A DNA stretch of 54,689 nucleotides from Defluviitaleaceae bacterium (GTDB taxonomy: Bacteria; Bacillota; Clostridia; Lachnospirales; WRBF01), in assembly GCA_009784685.1 (NCBI GenBank), contig WRBF01000008.1, positions 1 through 54,689 on the forward strand, given 5' to 3'. The stretch's first letter is position 1. The number at the start of each line of letters is the position of its first letter. Below are positions 1 through 8,295 of the stretch, one piece after another. The position numbers and the translations under genes were made by a program. The notes beneath the pieces are model-generated. The model worked only from the letters and a program-made list of their open reading frames with translations, ran no database searches and was not told the DNA's origin.

Positions 1-123
1 AGGTTTTGTGTCAATCGAGGCAAAAATTTGCAGAAATACTGAACGTATTTCAAGAATTTTTAACGAAGAGTGGCGCAAAACCTGCAAAAAGATGAGCGTT
101 TCAGATAGTGGGAACACGCCCTA
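1..123 (+). repeat. Dispersed repeat, left copy at window edge
   Basis: Positions 4-123 are identical, base for base, to the reverse complement of 54570-54689. The first 83 bases form a long imperfect hairpin with ends AGGTTTTGTGTCA and TGGCGCAAAACCT and an inner AAATAC/GTATTT stem. A 40-base tail follows, ending GGAACACGCCCTA. The last three bases supply the TAG stop codon of the cyclophilin gene on the minus strand. No transposase is attached. It looks like a non-coding, multi-copy hairpin element. The copy is cut by the window edge, so its outer limit is unknown. Confidence 0.85.
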
Positions 124-750
124 ATCGTTAATTTCCAAAAATTCTCTAAGAGCTTTTAATGCCTCTACTTGACCTTCAGGGTAAGGAACTGTTTTTGGTG
201 GAGGATAGTCAGCACCAAATGTCTCAATAGTGACCGTTTCCATGACCTCAGGTTCTTCAGGTATGCTAAAGTCAGCATCAAACAGTTCTGTGGTGAAACG
301 TGCTGATCTACACTTTACGTTATTAATCCGCCGAACCTCATCAAGTCCTTCAATTACACGTCCGATTACCGAATAGTTCCCGTTAAGCCTATGATTTTCA
401 CCTGTCACGATGTAAAACGTTGATGCAATCGAAATTTTTGATGAGCCCCCATAAGGACCTGCCATTCCAACCATACCTTTTGTAAAAGGAGGAAGCTCTT
501 TTTCATATCCATTTGCCGCATATTCTCCATCAATTGCAAAATCATAACCATTTTCAAAGCCGTTACGAGCATTACAATCTGTCATCATAAGGAAATCCTT
601 AACCACACGATAGAAGTTTCTACTGTTGTAGAGTCCTTTTTTAGCCAGATGGACAATGCTGTTAATCGAATTTGGGCAAAGATCATGAAACAGCTCTATT
701 TTGATAAGAGCACCTGAACGCATTTTAATAGACATTATAGGGTTTCTCAT
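121..750 (-). CDS. Cyclophilin-type peptidyl-prolyl cis-trans isomerase
   Basis: A 209-residue protein of the cyclophilin family, which isomerises Xaa-Pro peptide bonds during folding. Family signatures visible are the early FYRVVKDFLMMTDC segment (the usual F-R-x-x-x-x-F-x-x-Q-G-G strand, with MTDC in place of QGGD), the MVGMAG strand, STFYIVTG in place of the usual S-Q-F-F-I, and YSVIGRVIEGLDEV. I chose the ATG at 750 because AGGAG lies seven bases upstream. The longer reading frame starting at 810 runs into the neighbouring gene and has no support. No signal peptide is evident, so it is probably cytoplasmic. The active-site strand deviates enough that isomerase activity is not certain. The stop codon lies inside the edge repeat. 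The amidohydrolase gene ends 16 bases upstream of the start, so the two are probably co-transcribed. Confidence 0.85.
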   Translation of the reverse strand: MRNPIMSIKMRSGALIKIELFHDLCPNSINSIVHLAKKGLYNSRNFYRVVKDFLMMTDCNARNGFENGYDFAIDGEYAANGYEKELPPFTKGMVGMAGPYGGSSKISIASTFYIVTGENHRLNGNYSVIGRVIEGLDEVRRINNVKCRSARFTTELFDADFSIPEEPEVMETVTIETFGADYPPPKTVPYPEGQVEALKALREFLEIND

Positions 751-766
751 GTTATTTCTCCTTGGC

Positions 767-1951
767 TTAACGGCACACTCTTTCACCGCCGAAATAAACA
801 GCCTCAACATTTTTAAGTGCTTTAATATCTTCTACCGGGTTGCCGTTTACGACTAAAATATCTGCTATAGCTCCTTTTGCAAGCAAACCTATTTGACCTT
901 CCATATCTAAAACTTTAGCACAGTTGGATGTTCCCGTAGCAATTACTGACAGGGTATCCATGCCGTACTCGACCATCACTGCCATTTCATCTGCTACAGA
1001 CGCAGTACCATCAGCAATCATATCAGTCCCGGTAACTATGTTTACACCTATATCCGCATATTTTTTCAAGTTCTTTCTGAAGCTTTCATTGGAAGGCTTA
1101 TAAAGATTATAAGTTTCCCATTGACGCTCTGTTAATTCCCCGCATTCATCCAAAATCTTTTGCAGGCGTTCAAAAGTTACGTAATGAACTAGCAAAGTAG
1201 GTACCCATGTAATACCTTTTTCGACCATACGGCGAGCTTGATCCTCATTTATATCAGTTCCATGTTCAATTGTGTCAAACCCTGCATTAATACAAAATTC
1301 AATGGCAGGCTGTAATGTCGCATGTACAGCAGTTTTGCGCAAATGCCGTTTTGTTTCGTCAACGGCGACGTTAAGCTCTTCCTGGGTATATTCAGAAATT
1401 CCATCAGTACGATGAGTAGTCATTATTTTTATCCATTCTGCACCGGCACGCACTTGCTGCCTAACAGCTTTTCGAATTTCGTTTTCACCATCACATTCAA
1501 TGCTCGATTCACTTGACCAAGTGTGACCGCCTGTAGCACTTATCGCCATATTCGTATGGAAAATCCTCGGAACACCTTTAACCATTCCTCTTTTAGAAGC
1601 ATTAATTATGCTCTGACATAGACCATCAGCACTGGAAACGTCACGCATTGTCGTAACACCGTCAATCAGTGCCCTTTGAACAAAATCAAGCGCATTATAC
1701 CCGACCATATATCTAGAATAAACTTCACTGTCGATTCGATCTTGAGTTGCACCAATATGAACATGCATGTCAATAAGTCCGGGAAGCATAGAAGAATCAC
1801 CATGATCAACAACTTCCTCTCCGGCATATTTTGCCTTCAAATCAGCCAGATTGCCAACATCCTTAATAAGCCCATCCTTTATAAGCAGTGCTCCATTTTG
1901 GACTACAGTAGCACCGTCCCCAAGAATCATTTGCTTTGCTGTAATAATCAT
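767..1951 (-). CDS. Metal-dependent amidohydrolase
   Basis: A 394-residue enzyme of the amidohydrolase superfamily, closest in layout to the imidazolonepropionase-like and Xaa-Pro dipeptidase-like cytosolic branch. Metal ligands of the TIM barrel are all in place: H63 and H65 in MHVHIG, K175 in WIKIMTT (the usual bridging lysine), H210, H230 in TIEHGTD, and D310 in TGTD. The N-terminal 50 residues and the C-terminal DILVVNGNPVEDI segment form the usual beta sandwich. AGGGGAG precedes the ATG. The substrate cannot be read from the sequence; small cyclic amides or dipeptides are typical of relatives. It follows the chemotaxis receptor gene and precedes the cyclophilin gene on the same strand. 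Confidence 0.88.
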   Translation of the reverse strand: MIITAKQMILGDGATVVQNGALLIKDGLIKDVGNLADLKAKYAGEEVVDHGDSSMLPGLIDMHVHIGATQDRIDSEVYSRYMVGYNALDFVQRALIDGVTTMRDVSSADGLCQSIINASKRGMVKGVPRIFHTNMAISATGGHTWSSESSIECDGENEIRKAVRQQVRAGAEWIKIMTTHRTDGISEYTQEELNVAVDETKRHLRKTAVHATLQPAIEFCINAGFDTIEHGTDINEDQARRMVEKGITWVPTLLVHYVTFERLQKILDECGELTERQWETYNLYKPSNESFRKNLKKYADIGVNIVTGTDMIADGTASVADEMAVMVEYGMDTLSVIATGTSNCAKVLDMEGQIGLLAKGAIADILVVNGNPVEDIKALKNVEAVYFGGERVCR

Positions 1952-1973
1952 AACAGTCTCCCCTTTTAAGTTA

Positions 1974-2003
1974 GAGCGTATCCGCTTATCGGAACACGCC
2001 CTA
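1974..2003 (+). repeat. Partial relative of the edge repeat
   Basis: The 30 bases read GAGCGT, then 11 unrelated bases, then GGAACACGCCCTA. The complete copies at both window edges have the same two blocks separated by the same 11-base distance. It sits in the 62-base gap between the chemotaxis receptor and amidohydrolase genes and lacks the hairpin half. It may be a decayed remnant of the same element. Confidence 0.6.
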
Positions 2004-2013
2004 ATAATTATTT

Positions 2014-4536
2014 TTAAATCTTGAAATAAGCCACAAGCTGCTGTAAAAGCTCAGCTTGCGAGTTAAGCTCCTCAGAAGCCGCCGCTGTTTCTTCTGAAAC
2101 AGCTGAATTGCTTTGTACAACTCTTGATATTTGTTCTAGCCCTTGGCTAACTTGTCCAATTGCTTCTGCTTGATCACTTGATGCTCTGGAAATGCTGTTT
2201 ATAATCTCCAACACTTCGGCTGCATTTTTGACAATAGTGTCTAACGATTGCGATGTGGATTCCGCTATACCTGACCCTACATCTACGCGGTCAATAGAAT
2301 CCCCAATAAGTGCAGTAGTCTCAACAGCGGACTGTTGACTGCGTGCCGCAAGGTTACGTACTTCTTCTGCGACTACCGCAAAGCCCTTTCCATGCTCTCC
2401 TGCACGTGCTGCTTCAACTGCCGCATTAAGCGCAAGCAAATTAGTTTGGAATGCAATATCTTGAATGACTTTTATAATATTTGAAATGTTATTAGACGAT
2501 TCCTTAATTTGAGTCATCGCTATCAACATTTGTTTCATTGCCTCATTACCTTCTTGGGCGTTGATAGTTGATTTATTTGAAAGATCACTTGCTTCGAACG
2601 CATCATTTGCATTTTTTGCAGTCTGTTGGTTAATTACATCAATTGTTGCATTAAGCTCCTCTACAGAACTTGCTTGCTCCTGTGCTCCATTTGCCAAATC
2701 TCCTGCACTTGTCGCAATTTGTTTTACTCCTGAAAGAACTTGTTCTGATGCCATTGATATTTCTGACATTGTTTTATGAAGGCTTGCGGAAATATTGTTA
2801 ATCGGCTGTTTAAGCTGGTCAAACTCGCCTACGAATTCACGCTGAATGGTTTTTGTTAAGTCACCATCTGACATAGCCGACAGTATTTCTATAGTCTCAT
2901 CCAAATAACTGTTAAAATTATTTATCATATCATTAACTGCGTTGCGGATTGCTAAAAAGTCGCCATTATAATCGCCTGTTACTTGAACTCCGGTAAATTC
3001 GCCTTTTGACAATTTTCCCATAACATCCCTAATTTCTAGAATTGGGAGGTCAACAGCTCCGGCTATATTGTTAAGCCCTTCCATAATTTCACGCCATTCA
3101 CCTTTGTACTTGTCTGCGTCAATGTGAAAATGCAAGTCGCCTTTTACTGTCGCAGCTTCAACCATTGCACCTATTTCATCTCTTACATATTTTAAATTTG
3201 CACAAAGTTCTGACATTGTTTTAGGCATAATTGCCCACTCGCCGGGCCAATCTTCAACTATAACGTTTGCTTCAAAGTCCCCTTCTTTTATTTTATCAAG
3301 TGCAACCGACATATCCTCTATATCTTTGGTGTTTTGTGTAAGCAGGGCATTAATGAGCTCAATTACTTCTTTAAAAGAATTTTGATATTTGCTGTCATCA
3401 ATCGTGTAATGCATATCGCCAACTTTCATATATTCATGATATGTTTTTGATAAATCTTCTACTATAGTTTTTATGACATCCGCAAGATTGTACACATTTA
3501 GAGTCAAATCACCAATTTCATCTTGCGTAATATTTTTTCTATCCATATTAATGCCGATATTACCGTTAGAAACATCCATTACCAAGCTTTCCAACCGCTT
3601 TAGGGGTCTTATTAACTTTCCGGTAGTTAAAAAAAGTATAAATATGGTCATTACCGCACCGGCAAGAGCAACTGCTGCTACTTGCAATATTAAAGCATTT
3701 CTTTCCGCAATAACACCTTCGTTGCTAAGCCCTAAGAAAAGTTGTCCAAACACTTCACCATGCGAACCTACCAATGGCATATAAAACGCACTGAAAGTTC
3801 GATCGGCGATAGTAACGCTAGTAAACAATTCCCGTTGTTCATCTACAACTGCACTAAAAATATCATCCCGCATTCTAGTACCAATAACTCGTGAGCCATC
3901 AGGACCTCTAAGGGTAGATGCAACACTTACACCATCAACAAAAGCAGTAACTTCAGCATCAAATGTTTCCGCTATTATGTCAACAAAGTTATCTGTATCT
4001 AATGATACAGCAGAAACAATGCCGCCAATAATATCCCCTTGATACATAATCGGCATACTAGTACGGACAGTGGCGGCAAAAGCACCCTGCGGACCGTATG
4101 CAGCATGAATTATCCCTTGTGTGGCTTCACGTAAAGAGGGCGTTCCAATAAGGTCACCATAATTATCAGGCTGATGGGTTCTAGCCAAAGCTACGGCATC
4201 TGCATTCATGATAGAAAAATATGCGAAGTTGTGCTCGTCTACCATTTGTTGAGCGACTCTAAGCAACGTCGGCGTATCTTCAGATAACACACCTACAATT
4301 ATCCGTGGGTCACTTCCGACTTTGAATCCAACGTCTATTGTCAATCTACGATGCTCTTCAATAACATCCCTAATACCACCGGCGGCAGATTCAATACGTG
4401 CCTGCATTAGATTATCCGCAAAGTTGTTGAACCTAACAACTGAAAAGATTATGATGATTGAAAGCAATAATACAAACAACACTGCTGCAGGTAATACAAT
4501 TTTGCCTTTGAAGCCTAACTTTCTGCTTTTTCCCAC
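2014..4536 (-). CDS. Methyl-accepting chemotaxis protein
   Basis: An 840-residue transmembrane chemoreceptor. Order of parts: a membrane segment at about residues 8-30; an extracytoplasmic sensor of about 240 residues that looks like a Cache-type fold; a second membrane segment near 285-305; HAMP; a long middle stretch (about 350-560) of repeated HAMP-like units carrying conserved Trp/Met-rich turns; then the methyl-accepting signalling domain, with hairpin tip [15 protein letters not shown]. It should bind CheW and control CheA. No C-terminal NWETF-like pentapeptide is present. The start is a GTG preceded by AGGGG. The extended HAMP-like region makes it longer than ordinary receptors. No other chemotaxis gene is in the window. 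A promoter lies at 4672-4699. Confidence 0.93.
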   Translation of the reverse strand: MGKSRKLGFKGKIVLPAAVLFVLLLSIIIIFSVVRFNNFADNLMQARIESAAGGIRDVIEEHRRLTIDVGFKVGSDPRIIVGVLSEDTPTLLRVAQQMVDEHNFAYFSIMNADAVALARTHQPDNYGDLIGTPSLREATQGIIHAAYGPQGAFAATVRTSMPIMYQGDIIGGIVSAVSLDTDNFVDIIAETFDAEVTAFVDGVSVASTLRGPDGSRVIGTRMRDDIFSAVVDEQRELFTSVTIADRTFSAFYMPLVGSHGEVFGQLFLGLSNEGVIAERNALILQVAAVALAGAVMTIFILFLTTGKLIRPLKRLESLVMDVSNGNIGINMDRKNITQDEIGDLTLNVYNLADVIKTIVEDLSKTYHEYMKVGDMHYTIDDSKYQNSFKEVIELINALLTQNTKDIEDMSVALDKIKEGDFEANVIVEDWPGEWAIMPKTMSELCANLKYVRDEIGAMVEAATVKGDLHFHIDADKYKGEWREIMEGLNNIAGAVDLPILEIRDVMGKLSKGEFTGVQVTGDYNGDFLAIRNAVNDMINNFNSYLDETIEILSAMSDGDLTKTIQREFVGEFDQLKQPINNISASLHKTMSEISMASEQVLSGVKQIATSAGDLANGAQEQASSVEELNATIDVINQQTAKNANDAFEASDLSNKSTINAQEGNEAMKQMLIAMTQIKESSNNISNIIKVIQDIAFQTNLLALNAAVEAARAGEHGKGFAVVAEEVRNLAARSQQSAVETTALIGDSIDRVDVGSGIAESTSQSLDTIVKNAAEVLEIINSISRASSDQAEAIGQVSQGLEQISRVVQSNSAVSEETAAASEELNSQAELLQQLVAYFKI

Positions 4537-4671
4537 TTTAATCTACCCCTAACATGATGTCTTTAATTTGAGGTTGCCCTGTACCAAGATAATTATGCTA
4601 TGCAGTTAGATCTTATAAGAGTGATGCCCCTTTCGAATCTGATTTTATTCTATATTTGCCTAATTTTAATG

Positions 4672-4699
4672 ATTATATCATAAAATTAGACGAATGCAA
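4672..4699 (-). promoter_or_regulatory. Promoter of the chemotaxis receptor gene
   Basis: On the minus strand TTGCAT (-35) is followed after 16 bases by a perfect TATAAT (-10). This gives a 5' leader of about 130 bases. The repeated CATTTT blocks lie just upstream of the -35 box, where an activator would bind. Confidence 0.65.
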
Positions 4700-4834
4700 T
4701 CGATTTTAGCGAACCATGATGCCATTTTAGTGGAATATGACGTCATTTTATCGTTTCAACTAGGGTTTTGTACCCCTAACAATGCCATTTTGTCGTTTGA
4801 ATAAAAATTCTGGGCAGCTCAATTCGAAAATTCA

Positions 4835-4864
4835 TTGCATTGCACCTATAAGCATCAATATACA
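4835..4864 (+). promoter_or_regulatory. Possible promoter of the Pro/His-rich protein gene
   Basis: TTGCAT and TATACA are separated by 18 bases and lie about 40 bases before the start codon. The match is moderate. Confidence 0.4.
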
Positions 4865-4903
4865 TAGAATAGATCAACAATAAAATATTTATGAGGTGAG
4901 AAG

Positions 4904-5497
4904 TTGAATCCCTATAAAAACTTTATTCACAAAAACGTACAGCCCAATCCATCTGTAGCAGATGAACGCCCCGCAGAGCAAACGGCTGACAAAGAAGTGA
5001 CAATGGCAAGCATTTCAGAGGAGGATATATCAGCAGCGCATCACACACCGAACCACCGCCCCGGACATATGCCGGGACACCCACCGGGCAGGTCGCCCAT
5101 GCCTCCGCCAAGACCTCCAATACACCCAAGACCCCCAATAACACCGCCAAGAGATCATGGTCACAGACCACCACCAAGACCAAGACCGGAACCGGTTCCT
5201 CTTCCGATTCCACATGCTAACCCGCATCATACAAATTTTAACGATTGCCCTCAATCTCCCCCACCAACTGCCATACCTGCTAAACCTACGGGGAATTTAA
5301 CCAGAATTGACGGAAGAGCTATTTCCAGTTGCATGCATAGCAATACATTTGTCTGGCTTAAAAATGGAAAATCATTCTGGTTTTACCCAACATTTGTAGG
5401 CAGGAATTCCGTTTCAGGATATAGATTTTCAAGACATGGATGGGTATATTTAGGATTTGACCTTGATAGAATTGAAGCGTTTTTTTGCGGCAGATAA
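4904..5497 (+). CDS. Pro/His-rich protein with aromatic C-terminal domain
   Basis: A 197-residue protein I cannot assign to a named function. Residues about 45-125 are low-complexity Pro/His/Arg/Gly sequence built from PGH and PRPP-like units, probably extended and possibly metal- or surface-binding. The last 75 residues form a compact domain rich in Trp, Tyr and Phe, with WLKNGKSFWFYPTFVG, SVSGYR and GWVYLGFDLDRIEAFFC. The terminal domain resembles ones seen on small clostridial proteins of unknown role. No signal peptide or membrane segment is evident. Translation starts at TTG with GAGGTG five bases upstream. It is monocistronic, bounded by a promoter candidate and a strong terminator at 5530-5560. 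Confidence 0.75.
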   Translation: MNPYKNFIHKNVQPNPSVADERPAEQTADKEVTMASISEEDISAAHHTPNHRPGHMPGHPPGRSPMPPPRPPIHPRPPITPPRDHGHRPPPRPRPEPVPLPIPHANPHHTNFNDCPQSPPPTAIPAKPTGNLTRIDGRAISSCMHSNTFVWLKNGKSFWFYPTFVGRNSVSGYRFSRHGWVYLGFDLDRIEAFFCGR

Positions 5498-5529
5498 TAC
5501 AATGCTTTACTATAAGTAAGTCAAAGAAT

Positions 5530-5560
5530 GACCGGGAATGAAAAATTTCCGGTCTTTTTT
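5530..5560 (+). terminator. Intrinsic terminator after the Pro/His-rich gene
   Basis: GACCGGGAA pairs with TTTCCGGTC across an A-rich loop and is followed directly by a run of T. This is a textbook rho-independent terminator. Confidence 0.88.
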
Positions 5561-5607
5561 ATTTGCCAACATGATAATAAATTCCAGAATATTTTTTTAA
5601 AAAAGTA

Positions 5608-5636
5608 TTGCGTAATTGTTTCTAATGTGTTAATAT
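5608..5636 (+). promoter_or_regulatory. Promoter of the YabE-like gene
   Basis: TTGCGT and TAATAT are separated by 17 bases. Transcription would start near 5643, leaving a leader of about 170 bases that contains a small hairpin at 5695-5714 (CAATAGTT/AACTGTTG). I see no recognisable riboswitch consensus in that leader. Confidence 0.5.
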
Positions 5637-5810
5637 TAAAAAAGAAATACGGTTAGGTATAGGCTGTATCTCAATAGGCAACAATTAAAACAGGCAATAG
5701 TTGGTTAACTGTTGGACAAATAATAGATTTAATGACCAACAATGTAATCAATTCGTCGAAATGTTACGAAAATGTTACAACAGCTTTGCCTTGCTTCAAG
5801 GAGGACTATT

Positions 5811-6899
5811 TTGAAAGTAATAAGAATACTCGTGGTAGTTTCGCTATTTATGTTACTATCAGTAACAGTGCTTAACGCAAACAGCGATACCGCAAGAACT
5901 ATCTTTGTTACAATCGACGGAGAAAGACAACAACATAGAACAACAGCTGAAACTATAGCAGAATTTTTTGAATCAGCAGAAATAGAAATACACGAAGGCG
6001 ACACTATAAACGTTGAATTAACAGATCTTGTAATATCTGCAAGAGGTGTAAGAAACGCCCCCTCAAGGGAAATTATTATTTACCGAGGAATTTCTGTAAC
6101 AGTTAATTACGAAACCTATTCAAGAGAGATAGGTTTACCTCAAGGCTCAACCGGAAACGATCTGGCATTAATACTTTCACGTGAAAGAGAAAGAGTCTAC
6201 ACGTTCGATGGCGACAGAAACCAACTGCTTGAATCAGGCGGGGAATACAATTTGTTGGTAACTGTATCAGGTAGAGTTTTAGGACCTAAATCTGACAGCA
6301 GAGTGTTTGATGAAAGCACTTATGTTATGCAATATACCGAGATACCTTATGAAATAGAAATTCGCCCCACATTTAACATGAGCTCAGGCGAAGAAAAAAT
6401 AATAAGAGAAGGCATTATAGGTCAAAACGCCGTACTGTTCAGAGTTTCCTACGGAATTGGCGATTCAGATGATGTTGAACAGCAAAAAGATGCTATTCAT
6501 AAGAACGTTATCGTTGAAATGGTTCCTAAAATAGTCGAACGCGGTATAGCAGGAACAAGAGCATATGATATAAGCAGTCTTGATATAGTAAGAACAATCG
6601 AAATGAACGCAACTGCGTATACAGCAGGTTTTGAATCAACGGGCAGACATCCGGGAGACCCTCTCTTTGGAATAACTGCATCCGGAATGAGAGTTCGTCC
6701 GGGCATAGTAGCCGTCGACCCGAGAGTTATACCTCTGGGAACAAGGCTCTATGTTGAAGGCTACGGATTTGCCATTGCAGCTGACACAGGCGGAGCTATA
6801 AGAGGAAATAAAATTGACTTATTTTTTGAAACAGTTGCGGATGCACTTGCATTTGGCAGACGAGACCTTATAGTTCATGTGTTGGCAGATGACGAATAA
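5811..6899 (+). CDS. YabE-like cell-wall protein with DUF348, G5 and 3D domains
   Basis: A 362-residue exported protein expected to act on peptidoglycan. It has an N-terminal membrane/signal segment (residues 1-22), then ubiquitin-like DUF348 repeats, a G5 domain around 175-235 (IPYEIEIRP to FRVSYGIG), and a C-terminal 3D domain. The 3D domain's three aspartates are visible in VAVDPRVIPLG, AADTGGAI and KIDLFF. In relatives the 3D fold is a double-psi barrel with lytic transglycosylase activity. I chose the TTG at 5811 because GGAGG is six bases upstream; the reading frame is open upstream to 5772 without a ribosome binding site. It is probably monocistronic. Resuscitation-promoting or spore-related roles of relatives are possible but not shown here. 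Confidence 0.9.
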   Translation: MKVIRILVVVSLFMLLSVTVLNANSDTARTIFVTIDGERQQHRTTAETIAEFFESAEIEIHEGDTINVELTDLVISARGVRNAPSREIIIYRGISVTVNYETYSREIGLPQGSTGNDLALILSRERERVYTFDGDRNQLLESGGEYNLLVTVSGRVLGPKSDSRVFDESTYVMQYTEIPYEIEIRPTFNMSSGEEKIIREGIIGQNAVLFRVSYGIGDSDDVEQQKDAIHKNVIVEMVPKIVERGIAGTRAYDISSLDIVRTIEMNATAYTAGFESTGRHPGDPLFGITASGMRVRPGIVAVDPRVIPLGTRLYVEGYGFAIAADTGGAIRGNKIDLFFETVADALAFGRRDLIVHVLADDE

Positions 6900-6910
6900 A
6901 TGATAAAACC

Positions 6911-6930
6911 TTAATGCGTTAATGCGTTAA
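6911..6930 (+). repeat. Short tandem repeat
   Basis: The unit TTAATGCG occurs twice and partly a third time directly after the YabE-like gene. Confidence 0.6.
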
Positions 6931-6983
6931 TAGCTAATAACTTTTTTATTTTATATAGTATATTTTATATCTCTCCTCCATTT

Positions 6984-7034
6984 AATACCATTTCGTTGCG
7001 CTAATCCCCCAATAAGCCGCATTGAAATGGTATT
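6984..7034. repeat. Inverted repeat upstream of the DUF362 gene
   Basis: AATACCATTTC and GAAATGGTATT form a perfect 11-bp stem with a 29-base loop. It ends 42 bases before the start codon. There is no T run on either side, so it is more likely a leader structure or operator than a terminator. Confidence 0.6.
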
Positions 7035-7076
7035 GCGCTGTCCAAAAGCCCGGTTAAAAAAAGGAGTTCGTAAGTC

Positions 7077-8240
7077 ATGCAAAAAAAAGTTTCATTGGTC
7101 AGATGTGAAAGTTATGATTATGGCTTGGTCAAAAAAGCCATGAAGAAAAGTATTGATAATATAGGCGGGTTTGATAAATATATCAAAAAAGGTGAAAAAG
7201 TCCTCCTAAAGCCTAATTTAGTTATGAAAAAGAAGCCGGAGGACATGTCTACAACTCACCCTGCTGTTGTAAAGGCACTTTGCGAACTGCTTACCGAGTT
7301 TGGTGCACATGTTATTATTGGAGACAGCCCCGGCGGTCCTTTTAATGAGCTAATGCTTTCAGGGATTTATAAAGCAACAGGCATGGAAACAGTCGCATCT
7401 GAAGCAGGCGTTAGACTTAATTATAATTTTAAATCCGTAAAACGCAAAAACCCCGACGGCCTTTTACTTAAAGAGATAACTATAACAGATATGCTTAATG
7501 ATGTTGATAAGGTTATATCCGTTTCAAAGTTAAAAACTCATGGAATGATGACTTTTACAGGTGCTGTTAAAAATATGTTTGGCATAATTCCCGGTCTTTT
7601 AAAAGCCGAATATCATTTCATTATGCCAAAAAAAGATGATTTTGCAAATGCTTTGGTTGATATTTGTATTGCAGCAAATCCTGTTTTATCATTTATGGAT
7701 GGGGTAGTTGGAATGGAAGGCGAAGGCCCCACCGCCGGAGAGCCTCGTGCAATCAATGTACTTATTGCATCTGACAGCCCCTATCATCTTGATAAAGCCG
7801 CATGTGAGATTATCGGTCTTCCTTTTGATGAAGTCAGCACAATAAAAAACTGCATCAAAAGAGGACTTTGCACTAAATATCTTGATGATGTTGACCTTAT
7901 AGGCGATGATATTGAAGATTTTAAAATTGACGACTTTGATATACCAAAAGTCACAGAATATGTTGAACTTGTGCGCGGTCCTAAATTTCTTAAGAGGTTT
8001 GTAAACTCAGTGCTTAGACCTGTGCCCGCATTTAAAGATAAAGTCTGTACAGTTTGCGGCATATGTGTTGACAGATGCCCCGCAAAAGTTATAACTATAA
8101 AAAAGGGGAAAGATAAACCTATCCTAAATACAGCTGACTGTATTCGATGTTACTGCTGCCATGAACTTTGCCCAAATAAAGCTATAGCAATTAAAGACCC
8201 GATTATTTCAAAATTGGCTTTCTGGCGGAAAAGTAATTAA
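7077..8240 (+). CDS. DUF362 domain protein with two 4Fe-4S clusters
   Basis: A 387-residue protein made of an N-terminal DUF362 domain (about residues 1-300; KVLLKPNLV, STTHPAVVKAL, SVSKLKTHGMMTFTGAVKNMFG) and a C-terminal bacterial ferredoxin pair. The cluster ligands are CTVCGICVDRCP and CIRCYCCHELCP. DUF362 proteins are common in anaerobes and are thought to take part in electron transfer, but no reaction is established. It is cytoplasmic by sequence. AGGAG stands ten bases before the ATG. No partner gene is adjacent. The two-cluster tail suggests low-potential ferredoxin chemistry. Confidence 0.9.
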   Translation: MQKKVSLVRCESYDYGLVKKAMKKSIDNIGGFDKYIKKGEKVLLKPNLVMKKKPEDMSTTHPAVVKALCELLTEFGAHVIIGDSPGGPFNELMLSGIYKATGMETVASEAGVRLNYNFKSVKRKNPDGLLLKEITITDMLNDVDKVISVSKLKTHGMMTFTGAVKNMFGIIPGLLKAEYHFIMPKKDDFANALVDICIAANPVLSFMDGVVGMEGEGPTAGEPRAINVLIASDSPYHLDKAACEIIGLPFDEVSTIKNCIKRGLCTKYLDDVDLIGDDIEDFKIDDFDIPKVTEYVELVRGPKFLKRFVNSVLRPVPAFKDKVCTVCGICVDRCPAKVITIKKGKDKPILNTADCIRCYCCHELCPNKAIAIKDPIISKLAFWRKSN

Positions 8241-8243
8241 CTA

Positions 8244-8278
8244 TAAGCACTAAGCACTAAGCATTAAGCCATAAGCAC
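8244..8278 (+). repeat. Heptameric tandem repeat
   Basis: Five successive 7-base units of TAAGCAC and close variants (TAAGCAT, TAAGCCA) begin four bases after the stop codon of the DUF362 gene. They fill most of the gap to the convergent ybaK gene. Confidence 0.75.
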
Positions 8279-8295
8279 TACAGCCTATAAACGCC

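Larger units (their letters stand above)
4537..4903. other. Divergent intergenic region with repeated motifs
   Basis: This 367-base gap separates the divergent chemotaxis receptor and Pro/His-rich genes. It holds the receptor promoter, a weaker rightward promoter candidate, and three related blocks around 4718-4731, 4737-4758 and 4780-4800 that share an ATG-x-CATTTT core, two of them continuing into TCGTTT. Between the second and third lies an inverted TAGGG/CCCTA pair at 4761-4778. I see no small ORF with a convincing ribosome binding site. Confidence 0.55.

Noticed and set aside
4923-5254. Minus-strand reading frames opposite the Pro/His-rich gene
   Set aside because: They are compositional mirrors of a Pro-rich coding sequence, with no ribosome binding site and no family resemblance.
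5643-5810. Possible riboswitch before the YabE-like gene
   Set aside because: Wall genes of this kind sometimes follow c-di-AMP riboswitches, but I could not find the conserved blocks; only a small 8-bp hairpin is clear.
8244-8278. CRISPR-like array
   Set aside because: The units are only 7 bases with no spacers, and no cas gene is present.
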